From: an uncultured Methanobrevibacter sp.
GTDB taxonomy: Archaea; Methanobacteriota; Methanobacteria; Methanobacteriales; Methanobacteriaceae
Assembly: GCF_900314695.1 (NCBI RefSeq)
Contig: NZ_OMWD01000029.1
Location: forward strand, 1 to 26,248
Length of the DNA: 26,248 nucleotides
Reading direction: 5' to 3'
Shown here: piece after piece, positions 6,412 to 14,425 of the stretch
Layout of the letters: each line of letters starts with the position of its first letter
How positions within the stretch are numbered: position 1 is the stretch's first letter
Program-made: the position numbers and the translations under genes
The notes under the pieces: generated by a model
What the model was told of the DNA's origin: nothing
Databases searched by the model: none
What the model saw: the letters and a program-made list of their open reading frames with translations, nothing else

Positions 6412-7599
6412 TTAAAAATTATCTAAAGTAACTAATTTTTTTGTTTTATTCTCTTTAACTTTATTATCAAAGAGAATTTTACCGTATTGACCCCCACCAC
6501 CTGGAACAACATTAATTGAATTGTTTCTAAACGATTCAATAATATTTGCAACATCAGAGTCAATTTTTTTAATTTCATCTAATGAAACATTAATTAAAAC
6601 ATCAATTTCGCTTCCAAAAGCATCAATCAGCTTTTGCCACCTATTTTGAACAGTTTTTGTGGTAACCCCTTTATTTAAAAGCGTTGCTATCAACTCTGCA
6701 AGAGGCATTAAATGAACATACTTTGGCCTAAAATCAGGATGTTTAGGTTCGTCATAATCAGCAATCTCAGATATTCTAAAATCAACACCTTTCTTTATCC
6801 TTCCGCCACAATCACATTTCATCTTATTTTCCTTTGCAACTTCAGGATCTATTATTTTGAAGCATCTTGTACATGCAGTCATATGATATTTTCCAAGATT
6901 TGGCACAAGACCATAATTTGCCTGAATCTTATTGTGCTTTATTGAATTTTTTATCGAAGAAAATGAAATATCTTTGAGTTCTAATGCATTAAATTCCCTG
7001 CCCAACCTATGAGGCCATGGAGAATGCGCATCGGAATTAGTTAAAAATGGAAAATCGTTAAGTTCTCTAATCCTGTCAGCCATAAACGTGTCTGCAGACA
7101 AGCCCAATTCAACAAAATCAGGTCTTTTCTCATAACAATCAAAAATACTATCATAGGATTTATACATACCAGTCCATGGAGTAAATGCATGTGCCGGACC
7201 AATCAAACAGTCATATTCCCTAACCATTTCCAAAAGTTCAGCTCCCAAGTATCCTGTTCTTGGCCTACCATCACTATTCTTATTTTTTGATACCAACTTT
7301 TCAGATAATTCTCTTGCAATTTCAATGTTTGGAATGATGATTAAATGATGGATTCTATGTTTTCCTTCAACTTCACATGTCAAAACAAAGTCCGTTCCAT
7401 CAGCAGTATAGATGCCATCTCCAGAATAGGTGGTGCTTTCTTCAATTATATTTAACCAACCTGGATGGAACGCATCCCCAGTTCCTAAAAGCTGAAGACC
7501 CTTTAATTTAGATTTTGGAGCCATATTCTTTATTAACATGTCTTTTGATGATGCTGATGAAAAACAGCTGTGAACATGAAAATCTGCATTTACTAACAT
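6412..7599 (-). CDS. Endonuclease Q-like PHP-family DNA repair nuclease
   Basis: This 395-aa protein fits the archaeal endonuclease Q family, whose studied members nick DNA 5' to deaminated bases (uracil, hypoxanthine, xanthine) and abasic sites. The N-terminal PHP metal site is visible: H8 and H10 (ADFHVHS), the GTGD at 39-42, E76, H84/H85, H137 and NSDAH ending at H192. A zinc-finger-like cluster follows (C243-C246 and C262-C264), then a helical region (from about residue 295) and the typical GGGGQYGK near the C-terminus. No clear ribosome binding site precedes the ATG, which lies about 20 bp after the 186-aa gene. The gene converges on tRNA-Arg(CCT) with only 2 bp between. Family placement is from remembered motifs. 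Confidence 0.85.
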   Translation of the reverse strand: MLVNADFHVHSCFSSASSKDMLIKNMAPKSKLKGLQLLGTGDAFHPGWLNIIEESTTYSGDGIYTADGTDFVLTCEVEGKHRIHHLIIIPNIEIARELSEKLVSKNKNSDGRPRTGYLGAELLEMVREYDCLIGPAHAFTPWTGMYKSYDSIFDCYEKRPDFVELGLSADTFMADRIRELNDFPFLTNSDAHSPWPHRLGREFNALELKDISFSSIKNSIKHNKIQANYGLVPNLGKYHMTACTRCFKIIDPEVAKENKMKCDCGGRIKKGVDFRISEIADYDEPKHPDFRPKYVHLMPLAELIATLLNKGVTTKTVQNRWQKLIDAFGSEIDVLINVSLDEIKKIDSDVANIIESFRNNSINVVPGGGGQYGKILFDNKVKENKTKKLVTLDNF

Positions 7600-7620
7600 G
7601 TTTAAAAATTATAATTCATA

Positions 7621-8181
7621 TTATATTAACTTATTTAAAATGCTTTTAACATCTTCAATCGGATATTTATCCTCTTTTAGTTTAAAATCAACTGTTAGCC
7701 CATCTTCATTAACAGAGTCTGAATAAGGGTTCAAGTCCTTTAAAAATGAGTTAGTCTTGTTAATCAAATCAATTAACTGATTTTGATTTGTTGGATATGC
7801 AAGTTTTAATGTTGGAATGCCCAAATCCTCAACCATCTTGACAGTAATGCTATGGGCGTTATTGCAGGCATTTCCCCCAAACAATATCAAATCATTTAAA
7901 GCATTATACATTTTAATGTAATTTTTTGGCCTTTTTCCTATAATAATCGCTGCATCAGCATTATTCAAAACCCGAGACAACAAAAAAAGCCTCCCCCTTA
8001 TTCCAGAAGGAATTTCACTTGAAGAATATGTATGCAATAAGTTGTCATAAGTTAAATTACCCTCACAAATGTCCATATTGTCATATTTGGAAAAGTCTGA
8101 GGGAGACAAATAAGAATGTCCATTTTTTTCTATTAATGGAATAACAATCATTGCCGCATCGGGCACAACAATAACATTCAT
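7621..8181 (-). CDS. Conserved archaeal protein of unknown function (186 aa)
   Basis: I do not recognise this family with certainty. The protein is soluble, with no membrane segment and no metal-binding cysteine motif. It starts MNVIVVPDAAMIVIPLIEK, has a hydrophobic strand pattern (NNADAAIIIGKRPKNYIKMYN) suggesting an alpha/beta fold, and a Gly/Asn-rich segment (LILFGGNACNNAHSITVKMVEDLGIPTLKLAYP) that could be a ligand-binding loop. It lies between the PAC2 gene and endonuclease Q on the same strand. An oligo-T tract, rather than a ribosome binding site, precedes its ATG, so it may be translated from a leaderless or very short-leader message. Gene status is supported by length, strand and composition consistent with its neighbours. 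Confidence 0.7.
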   Translation of the reverse strand: MNVIVVPDAAMIVIPLIEKNGHSYLSPSDFSKYDNMDICEGNLTYDNLLHTYSSSEIPSGIRGRLFLLSRVLNNADAAIIIGKRPKNYIKMYNALNDLILFGGNACNNAHSITVKMVEDLGIPTLKLAYPTNQNQLIDLINKTNSFLKDLNPYSDSVNEDGLTVDFKLKEDKYPIEDVKSILNKLI

Positions 8182-8186
8182 AATCT

Positions 8187-8205
8187 AAAAAAAAAAGTTA
8201 AAAAA
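8187..8205 (-). terminator. Oligo-T tract after the PAC2 gene
   Basis: On the minus strand two T-runs (TTTTTT and about ten Ts, separated by AAC) follow the PAC2 stop codon and end just before the next ATG at 8181. Archaeal RNA polymerase often stops at such tracts, so partial termination is likely here. Confidence 0.45.
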
Positions 8206-8216
8206 TGATATATTGA

Positions 8217-8987
8217 TTATCCAATATATCTTAAATCATCTGCAGTTCCAGCATTAGCCTTATTTATTAAATCTTGTTCCATTTGTTGAGCTTTAGCAAT
8301 CATTTGTCTGGTTTCTTCAGCTCTTTCTTCTAATTTATCAACGTTGATTTCAAAATTAAGTAAATATGAAAGTTTGTTTAATATAGCTTCTGCAGATTCA
8401 GCATCAATGAAATAACCTGGGGTTTCACCCATAAGGCAAGATCCATGAATTCCTTGACGAACAGCCAAACCCAAAAAGAGTCCGGAAGCTCCGACAATGC
8501 CGCCATCATTAGATCTAATCTCAATATCTGCTTCTTTTAATAATTCAATATCCTCTTCATGAGTAGCCGCTCCTAAAACCTTTGGAATTTCAACAGGTTG
8601 ACCAGTAGCCATCCCACCTAATGTAAAAATTCTATTTATATCGAATTTTCCGACATAATCCAAAATATCTTTACACATCAAATATTGACCTTCCGGAGTT
8701 AGAGCTTGAGTATTACCAACAAGAATAATTAAATCCAAATTATCTTCACCAACTTCCTTAAGATAATATAATTCATTAATCATATTACCGATAATGCCTT
8801 CCTCTTTAACAAGAACTTGAGGTGGAAAGGTTGGAGAATAGATTTCAGCAAATTTTGTAGCTCCCAATTCATCTATCATATGATCGGCAGCCAACTTACC
8901 AACATGACCAATACCAGGTAATGCTTCTATAAAAATAGGATTATTTAATTCTATTTCTTCTAAAGTAATTATTTCTGTAACGTCCAT
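8217..8987 (-). CDS. PAC2 family protein (proteasome-assembly-chaperone-like)
   Basis: The 256-aa product belongs to the archaeal PAC2 family, related to eukaryotic proteasome assembly chaperone 2; the archaeal role is not established. Typical features are the N-terminal NPIFIEALPGIGHVGKLAADHMI, LDLIILVGNTQALTPEGQY, the glycine-rich TLGGMATGQPVE, and GIVGASGLFLGLAVRQGI followed by CLMGETPGY. Residues about 208-240 are Glu/Gln/Lys-rich and probably form a coiled coil. The ribosome binding site AAGGAG overlaps the end of nop10, giving an operon with nop10 and aIF2-alpha. This arrangement next to translation genes is typical of Euryarchaeota. Confidence 0.88.
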   Translation of the reverse strand: MDVTEIITLEEIELNNPIFIEALPGIGHVGKLAADHMIDELGATKFAEIYSPTFPPQVLVKEEGIIGNMINELYYLKEVGEDNLDLIILVGNTQALTPEGQYLMCKDILDYVGKFDINRIFTLGGMATGQPVEIPKVLGAATHEEDIELLKEADIEIRSNDGGIVGASGLFLGLAVRQGIHGSCLMGETPGYFIDAESAEAILNKLSYLLNFEINVDKLEERAEETRQMIAKAQQMEQDLINKANAGTADDLRYIG

Positions 8988-8990
8988 ATC

Positions 8991-9161
8991 CTATTTCTCC
9001 TTCATTGCTTCTTTTTTTAATATACGACGATATTTACCGTATTTATCTTCAACAGAAAATTTTGGAGGATAAATAACTTTAAGTTGCCCGCCACATTTTG
9101 GGCAAGCATCTTTTAAAGTATAAATTCCGCAATCGGGACATTTATTCATTTTCATATTCAT
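8991..9161 (-). CDS. nop10: H/ACA ribonucleoprotein subunit Nop10
   Basis: This small gene encodes a zinc-ribbon protein (MNMKMNKCPDCGIYTLKDAC...) that binds Cbf5 in the H/ACA RNP responsible for rRNA pseudouridylation. The product is 56 aa from the ATG at 9161, or 54 aa from the ATG at 9155; the latter gives MKMNKCPDC, close to the MRMRKC start common in Nop10. Cys pairs C8/C11 and C20/C23 (in PKCGG) form the zinc site, and the C-terminal PPKFSVEDKYGKYRR is the hallmark Cbf5-binding segment. It begins within 10 bp of the aIF2-alpha stop and ends just before the PAC2 gene, so it is probably cotranscribed with both. No strong ribosome binding site is visible. Confidence 0.93.
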   Translation of the reverse strand: MNMKMNKCPDCGIYTLKDACPKCGGQLKVIYPPKFSVEDKYGKYRRILKKEAMKEK

Positions 9162-9167
9162 AAAAAT

Positions 9168-9965
9168 CTAATTATCTAACTCTCTTAAGAAAGCACCATT
9201 TCCTTCAGATTCTTCAACAACTGCAATACATCTGTCAGCAGCAGCTTTGAGAGCTTTTTCAGCTAAAATATAATCAGTGGATTTGACAGTGATTCTGTAT
9301 CTTGGTGCACCAACGCATTGAACTTTAATTTCTTCCTCTTCATCACCGTTGTCTTCAGCGGCTTTGAGAGCGGAAATAATGACTTCAACACCGTTTGGCA
9401 CGAAAGTTTCAATATCAACATAACCACTAATATGAACTTCAGGAGGAGTGATATTCTTTTTAGCTACTTCAGTAATAGCATCAGCCCAATCTTGAGGGAT
9501 TCCTTCTTCAGTAAGTGATTCTGCACCTTCATCAGCAGCAGTTTCAAAAGCACCATAAACATCCCCAAAGATGTCCATAAGTTCATAACCTACTTCATCA
9601 TAAGCTTCATCTAAAGTTTTACCTAAAGATTTAGCAGATAATTCTAAAAATTTTTCAGCTTTTTGTTCAATTTTCCAATGTTGGATTTTTTTAGTTCTTT
9701 GATCTTCACGGATTCTTTTTAAAGAAGCATCCACATGCCCTTTCTTAGGATTTACTCTGAGAACACGACAAACGATTTTTTGGTTTTCCCTTACATGATC
9801 TCTGATATTTTTAACCCAACCAGAAGATACTTCAGAAATATGAATAAAAGCTTCTTTGCCCTGATATTCTTCTAATTTAGCAAAAGCCCCATAATTAAGA
9901 ACTTTGTAAACAGTACCGACAATAAGTTCCCCTTCATCAGGCCATTCTTGACTTTTTCTTACCAT
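9168..9965 (-). CDS. eif2a: Translation initiation factor aIF2, alpha subunit
   Basis: The alpha subunit of the archaeal heterotrimeric initiation factor 2 helps deliver Met-tRNAi to the ribosome. The N-terminal S1/OB domain (about residues 10-85) is clear: GELIVGTVYKVLNYGAFAKL, EAFIHISEVSSGWVKNIRD, GHVDASLKRI. A helical domain (about 90-175) and a C-terminal alpha/beta domain (VEVIISALKAAED ... YRITVKSTDYILAEKAL) follow. The length, 265 aa, is normal. GGTGA lies about four bases before the ATG at 9965. It follows S27e and L44e and precedes nop10, a conserved archaeal gene order. Confidence 0.96.
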   Translation of the reverse strand: MVRKSQEWPDEGELIVGTVYKVLNYGAFAKLEEYQGKEAFIHISEVSSGWVKNIRDHVRENQKIVCRVLRVNPKKGHVDASLKRIREDQRTKKIQHWKIEQKAEKFLELSAKSLGKTLDEAYDEVGYELMDIFGDVYGAFETAADEGAESLTEEGIPQDWADAITEVAKKNITPPEVHISGYVDIETFVPNGVEVIISALKAAEDNGDEEEEIKVQCVGAPRYRITVKSTDYILAEKALKAAADRCIAVVEESEGNGAFLRELDN

Positions 9966-10028
9966 ACTCTCACCAACATTAAATAAAAATTATAAAAAAT
10001 AGTAAAAAATAAGTTGAAAACTAGAAAT

Positions 10029-10208
10029 CTAGTTTAAAACTTTTTCAATGTGTGCTGTGATTTTAGCTTTAGCACCACGAGATTTGACAAGGGTTTTACC
10101 ACAAATAATACATTTTACGTCAGAAGCTGCACGATCAAAGATTATTTGTTCATTGTCACAATCTAAACATTTAACTTTTAAAAAGTTTCCTCTTCCTTTA
10201 CTAACCAT
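10029..10208 (-). CDS. rps27e: 30S ribosomal protein S27e
   Basis: Small zinc-binding ribosomal protein of 59 aa with C14-C17 and C33-C36 (KCLDC ... CIICGK). The frame is open from a GTG at 10217, but that GTG is part of AGGTGAT, the ribosome binding site itself. The in-frame ATG at 10208 follows after five bases and gives MVSKGRGNF, the usual archaeal S27e start. The ribosome binding site begins in the TAG stop codon of L44e, so translation is probably coupled. It is followed by aIF2-alpha after about 60 bp. Confidence 0.95.
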   Translation of the reverse strand: MVSKGRGNFLKVKCLDCDNEQIIFDRAASDVKCIICGKTLVKSRGAKAKITAHIEKVLN

Positions 10209-10217
10209 GTTAATCAC

Positions 10218-10496
10218 CTATTTTGCTACAAATTCTGGTTTTCCAGTTCTGAAAGATTGTTTAATGTGAGATTTACCACATTCTTTACATTTAAGTCTTA
10301 AGTCTAATTTTTTAACAGGTTTGTTTCCAGCAGGTAAAGGCCTTGGATAACCTCTGTAACCAGCAGTTACACGTCTGAATTGTCTTTGTCCCCAAGTTAA
10401 TTCACTAGCTTTTCTTTTTTTAGCAGTGTGTACCTCATGCATAGTGTGTTTTTTACAGTGAGGACAGTATGTTCTTTTTTCTTTTGGTATTTTCAT
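10218..10496 (-). CDS. rpl44e: 50S ribosomal protein L44e (eL42)
   Basis: Basic zinc-binding protein of the large ribosomal subunit, 92 aa, the normal length for archaea. Zinc ligands are C11-C14 (YCPHCKKHT) and C70-C73 (LKCKECGK), and the RKASELTWGQRQF stretch is characteristic. It is the first gene of the L44e-S27e-aIF2-alpha-nop10-PAC2 series. The ATG at 10496 follows CGGTGAAAAA. A leader region of over 150 bp with a TATA candidate lies upstream. Confidence 0.96.
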   Translation of the reverse strand: MKIPKEKRTYCPHCKKHTMHEVHTAKKRKASELTWGQRQFRRVTAGYRGYPRPLPAGNKPVKKLDLRLKCKECGKSHIKQSFRTGKPEFVAK

Positions 10497-10670
10497 TTTT
10501 TCACCGTATTAATAAGTCATTGTAAACCTATCCATGAATTTATCTAAACTCAAATTTTATTAGAAAACGTTAGAGATTAAAACTGCATTGTAACGCATCA
10601 AGTCTACAGACAGCAAAAATCCAAATTATAAAAAAATATAATTTTTTAATATCACAAATAGATACATTCA

Positions 10671-10681
10671 TTATATATATT
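10671..10681 (-). promoter_or_regulatory. Candidate TATA box for the L44e-S27e-aIF2-alpha transcript
   Basis: On the minus strand AATATATATAA, about 175 bases before the L44e ATG, would start transcription near 10650 and give a leader of about 150 bases. The leader would include the GC-richer segment at 10583-10614. A closer but weaker AT-rich candidate lies near 10540-10555. Confidence 0.35.
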
Positions 10682-10712
10682 TATCAAGTTATTTAAAGTT
10701 AATCCCAAACTG

Positions 10713-11603
10713 CTAAATTTTAACTTGTCTGCCCTTGCGATTTTTAAAAAATATTTTGGCATTTATCAAAGGTAAGGTTACCAAATCCTGAGGCATGAAA
10801 GGACCATAAACTTTTTCATCAACACCCACAATAGCACCAATTTCATCAAAAACCAACATTGTAACAAGTTCTGTTTCCTTAGCAATTTTTTTGGCCTCAA
10901 AATCATAAAATTCTTCATTTTCATCTAAAGCATTGGGATTTTCTTCAATATCATTATTTTGAGGTTTAGTCGCTTTAGGCATGTTAACAGCTTCTTTTTT
11001 TGAAATTGCATTTTGGGAATTGATGATTTGCTTTTCAATAGGTTCCCTTTTCTCGCCAACAATAGGTTTGGCTTTAGAAATTTCATCTAACCTATTCAAT
11101 ACTTCATCATCTTCCTTTTTTTCAACAGGCTCTGGAGAAATCAATGTATTGGATTGTGTTTCTTTTGGTTTGATTATTTTTTTATCAATAATCTCTTCTT
11201 CGTCTTCAGCCAATTTTTCCAATGAAATGTTTTGCCTATGATTTTTTAAAGTGTCGACTAATGAAAAATAAAATTTTTCCTCTTCAGGAGTTAAATTTAA
11301 AGGAGTAGTATCAATCAAATCAAACTGGGGAGTGCCAGTGAATAGATGATATGACCTGTGAATATTCAAAACTGCAGAATTTGTAATTTTTGTTTCTCTT
11401 CGCTGACAAATGTCAGTGGCAATTATCTGAGCTTCTTTAAGCATTGCAGGTGCCTTTGAAAAGGGATCATTAATTGCTTCTTGCTTTAACATGTCCATGT
11501 ACACATGCATATCATTGTAAAAAGTTTCATCTACACGAGCAAGGGTACCGTTATTCCTTTCTTTTTTCTGAATACTGCGCAAAGTTTTGTAAAATTGATC
11601 CAC
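10713..11603 (-). CDS. gins51: GINS complex subunit, Gins51 type
   Basis: The GINS complex bridges the MCM helicase and other replication-fork proteins. The N-terminal helical A domain spans about residues 1-115. A long Glu/Lys-rich, probably disordered linker follows (about 120-235). The small C-terminal B domain (about 243-296) is diagnostic: MLVFDEIGAIVGVDEKVYGPFMPQDLVTLPLINAKIFF. The A-then-B order is that of Gins51 (Sld5/Psf1 side). The start is GTG at 11603; an ATG ten bases upstream is out of frame. It lies 55 bp after PCNA on the same strand, so two replication-fork factors are paired, though an oligo-T tract between them may reduce read-through. Confidence 0.88.
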   Translation of the reverse strand: MDQFYKTLRSIQKKERNNGTLARVDETFYNDMHVYMDMLKQEAINDPFSKAPAMLKEAQIIATDICQRRETKITNSAVLNIHRSYHLFTGTPQFDLIDTTPLNLTPEEEKFYFSLVDTLKNHRQNISLEKLAEDEEEIIDKKIIKPKETQSNTLISPEPVEKKEDDEVLNRLDEISKAKPIVGEKREPIEKQIINSQNAISKKEAVNMPKATKPQNNDIEENPNALDENEEFYDFEAKKIAKETELVTMLVFDEIGAIVGVDEKVYGPFMPQDLVTLPLINAKIFFKNRKGRQVKI

Positions 11604-11613
11604 TTAATACCAT

Positions 11614-11645
11614 CTCTAAAAAAAATTTTTAAAATAAAAAAAAGT
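11614..11645 (-). terminator. Oligo-T tracts between PCNA and the GINS gene
   Basis: The complement of this interval holds two long T-runs downstream of the PCNA stop codon. They probably cause full or partial termination before the GINS gene. No stem of note is seen. Confidence 0.4.
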
Positions 11646-11658
11646 TAAACAAATGAAA

Positions 11659-12393
11659 TTATTCATCTGTTTCTAATCTAGGAGCAAGCAAGAAACTAAG
11701 TTTACCGTCACCAGTAACCATATTAAGAGTTAAACTTAATGGCATATCAGTACCTAAACTAATTTCAGCTTCCTCTGAAAATTTATCTGCTTTAAGCATT
11801 TCTCTAATCTTATCCAATGAGAATAAAGCTTTTGCATGTTCTTGAATATTTTCACCGTGAAGATATTTGATGCTTGCATCACCGAATTCACCGTCAGCAG
11901 ATGCGATAAAGTAATCTTCATCAACTTCAAGTATAATTTTGTCTGAAAATATATCAATATCATTAATACTGTCTTTTAAGATTGAGAAACGAACTTTGAA
12001 GTTAGTTGGGTGTTCAATACTTGGTGGGACTGGGTTATCATATTCAATATCTATTAATCTAATTTTAAAAGTCCTAGTAGCGTCCCCTTCAAAAGTAATG
12101 ATGAAATTATTATCATCTACAGACATTAAAACCCTATCCTGAGATTTAGCACGTTTAAGTACTCTCATGAACTCATCAGTATCTATGTTGATTTTTTCAG
12201 GAACATCACAAACATATTCATCAAATAAACTAGATTTTAACTCTAAATGTACGAAAGTTATGTGACTACGGTCTAAGGCATCTAATCTCATGCCTTCACT
12301 ATCAGTTTGAATTTGTACTTCATCAACAATTGATGAAATAGCATCAAAACTGGTTTTTAATATATTAGAATCACTTAATTCTGCTTTAAACAT
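11659..12393 (-). CDS. pcn: DNA polymerase sliding clamp (PCNA)
   Basis: PCNA forms the trimeric ring that tethers the replicative polymerase, FEN1, ligase and RFC to DNA. The 244-aa product has both clamp domains: MFKAELSDSNILKTSFDAISSIVDEVQIQ ... GMRLDALDRSHITFVHLEL in domain 1 and NFKVRFSILKDSINDIDIFSDKIILEVDEDYFIASADGEFGD in domain 2, ending in the usual SFLLAPRLE. The interdomain connector region binds partner peptides. The ATG at 12393 has AGAGGA about 7 bases upstream. It has its own TATA candidate and is not overlapped by trpA. Confidence 0.97.
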   Translation of the reverse strand: MFKAELSDSNILKTSFDAISSIVDEVQIQTDSEGMRLDALDRSHITFVHLELKSSLFDEYVCDVPEKINIDTDEFMRVLKRAKSQDRVLMSVDDNNFIITFEGDATRTFKIRLIDIEYDNPVPPSIEHPTNFKVRFSILKDSINDIDIFSDKIILEVDEDYFIASADGEFGDASIKYLHGENIQEHAKALFSLDKIREMLKADKFSEEAEISLGTDMPLSLTLNMVTGDGKLSFLLAPRLETDE

Positions 12394-12428
12394 AAATAAT
12401 CCTCTTAGTTAAAATTATATATTATGAA

Positions 12429-12443
12429 TATATTTTTATATTT
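12429..12443 (-). promoter_or_regulatory. Candidate TATA box for pcn
   Basis: On the minus strand AAATATAAAAATATA lies about 40-50 bases before the PCNA ATG, fitting a transcript start near 12410. It separates pcn from the trp operon upstream. Confidence 0.45.
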
Positions 12444-12477
12444 ATTATTTAATAAGTGTTTTCATTATTTGAAATTT

Positions 12478-13248
12478 TTAATTGCAAGCCTTTTTCATGC
12501 TTGAAACATACTCTTTCAATACAGATGTTGCATCTTCACCATGTTCCTCAATTATTTTTACAATAGCACTGCCAACAATAACCCCATCAGCAATTTCACC
12601 GATATTTCTAGCCTGTTCGGGAGTATTGATGCCAAATCCAACAGCCAATGGCAAGTCTGTTACATCACGAATATCTTCTAAAATTGACTTTAAATCTGTT
12701 TTTATTTCAGATCTCATTCCTGTAACTCCCAATGATGAAACCACATAAATAAAACCACTTGCATCACAGGCAATCTTTTGAATTCTTTCTTTGGAAGTTG
12801 GAGCAATTAATGATATAACATCAACATCATTTTTGCGGGCAATATCGACAATTTCCCCTTTTTCCTCATAAGGCAAATCAGGAGAGATAATGCCGTCAAC
12901 ACCTAACTCATTACATTTCTTAAAGAATTTTTCATAACCATAAAAGAAAACAGGATTAATATAAGTCAGGAATACCAGGGGAACATCACTTTTAGTGCGA
13001 ACCGCTTTTACTATATCAAAAACATCATCGGTTGTTGTATTGTGTTTTAATGCACGCACATTTGCATCCTGAATTACAACACCTTCTGCCATAGGGTCTG
13101 AAAATGGAATGCCTATTTCTATCAAATCACATCCTGCTTCTTCCATAGCCAATATGAATTCAACTGTTTTTTCTATGCTTGGGTCTCCAGCAGTCAAAAA
13201 TCCGATAAATGCTTTTCCATTTTTGAATGCATTAGCAATCTTACTCAT
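12478..13248 (-). CDS. trpA: Tryptophan synthase alpha chain
   Basis: TrpA cleaves indole-3-glycerol phosphate and passes indole to TrpB. This is a TIM barrel of 256 aa with the signature DLIEIGIPFSDPMAEG and phosphate-binding segments near LAVGFGINTPEQA and DGVIVGSAIV. The catalytic Glu is E44. The second catalytic acid, Asp60 in the Salmonella enzyme, is a Glu here (E55 in MAEG), a variant also found in other natural TrpA proteins. Its ATG overlaps the end of trpB by 8 bases. It is the last gene of the trp operon. Confidence 0.97.
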   Translation of the reverse strand: MSKIANAFKNGKAFIGFLTAGDPSIEKTVEFILAMEEAGCDLIEIGIPFSDPMAEGVVIQDANVRALKHNTTTDDVFDIVKAVRTKSDVPLVFLTYINPVFFYGYEKFFKKCNELGVDGIISPDLPYEEKGEIVDIARKNDVDVISLIAPTSKERIQKIACDASGFIYVVSSLGVTGMRSEIKTDLKSILEDIRDVTDLPLAVGFGINTPEQARNIGEIADGVIVGSAIVKIIEEHGEDATSVLKEYVSSMKKACN

Positions 13249-14425
13249 TTAAATCAACTCCCCTATATTCTGCAATTGATCGTACATCCTTGTCACCCCT
13301 TCCAGATAGACAAATCATTATAATATCATCCTTATTCATTTTTGGAGCAATTTCCATAGCATAAGCAACTGCATGCGCACTTTCAATAGCTGGAATAATC
13401 CCCTCCATTCTTGATAGGTATTCAAATGCATTAACAGCTTCTTCATCAGTAACAGGAACATATTCTGCCCTACCACTATCTCTTAAATATGCATGCTCAG
13501 GACCTACACCAGGATAGTCAAGACCTGCTGAAACTGAATATACCGGTGCAATTTGGCCATATTCTCCCTGATTAAAAACAGATTTCATTCCATGAAAGAT
13601 GCCGATTTTACCCTTTGTTAAAGCAGCAGCATTATAAGGAGTGTCAATTCCTTTTCCACCAGCTTCACATCCTATTAATCTTACGTCTTCGTCATCAATA
13701 AAATTATAGAATGCTCCCATCGCATTACTTCCACCACCTACACATGCAATAACAGCATTTGGCAACCTTCCTTCTTTTTGAAGAAATTGTTCACGAGCTT
13801 CAGCACTAATTACAGCCTGAAAATCTCTTACAATCATTGGAAATGGATGTGGTCCCATAGTAGAACCAATCACATAATTTGTATCATGAACACGTGCAAT
13901 CCAATCTCTAAATGCATCATTTACAGCATCCTTTAGCGTTTTAGTTCCAGATTTTACTGAATGTACCTTTGCACCCAACAATTCCATACGGTAAACATTG
14001 AGTGCTTGTCTTTTGGTATCCACTTCCCCCATAAACACTTCACATTCCATATCAAGCAATGCTGCAGCAGTTGCAGTAGCTACTCCATGCTGACCCGCAC
14101 CTGTTTCAGCAATTACTCTTGTCTTACCCATTTTTTTAGCAAGTAATACCTGACCCAACACATTATTGATTTTATGAGCACCTGTGTGGTTCAAGTCTTC
14201 ACGCTTTAAATAAATCTTGGCTCCGCCAAGGTCTTCAGTCATTCTTTTAGCATAATATAATAAAGAAGGTCTTCCAGCATATTCCTCCAATAATATATTT
14301 AGCTCATCTACGAATTCTGGATCATTAATATAATAATTATATTGTTCTTCCAAGTAAAGTAACTCATTCATTAATGTTTCAGAGATGTATTGGCCACCAT
14401 ATTCACCATATCTTCCATTACTCAA
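13241..14425 (-). CDS. trpB: Tryptophan synthase beta chain
   Basis: TrpB condenses indole with serine using pyridoxal phosphate. K85 in the LNHTGAHKINN motif is the Schiff-base lysine; the phosphate loop CVGGGSNAMG and the C-terminal CLSGRGDKD are also present. The length of 394 aa and close pairing with trpA indicate the TrpB1 type. The start codon is TTG at 14425, overlapping the trpF stop as TTGA, with GGAGGT six bases upstream deciding the start. Translation is coupled with trpF and trpA. Confidence 0.97.
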   Translation of the reverse strand: MSNGRYGEYGGQYISETLMNELLYLEEQYNYYINDPEFVDELNILLEEYAGRPSLLYYAKRMTEDLGGAKIYLKREDLNHTGAHKINNVLGQVLLAKKMGKTRVIAETGAGQHGVATATAAALLDMECEVFMGEVDTKRQALNVYRMELLGAKVHSVKSGTKTLKDAVNDAFRDWIARVHDTNYVIGSTMGPHPFPMIVRDFQAVISAEAREQFLQKEGRLPNAVIACVGGGSNAMGAFYNFIDDEDVRLIGCEAGGKGIDTPYNAAALTKGKIGIFHGMKSVFNQGEYGQIAPVYSVSAGLDYPGVGPEHAYLRDSGRAEYVPVTDEEAVNAFEYLSRMEGIIPAIESAHAVAYAMEIAPKMNKDDIIMICLSGRGDKDVRSIAEYRGVDLNE

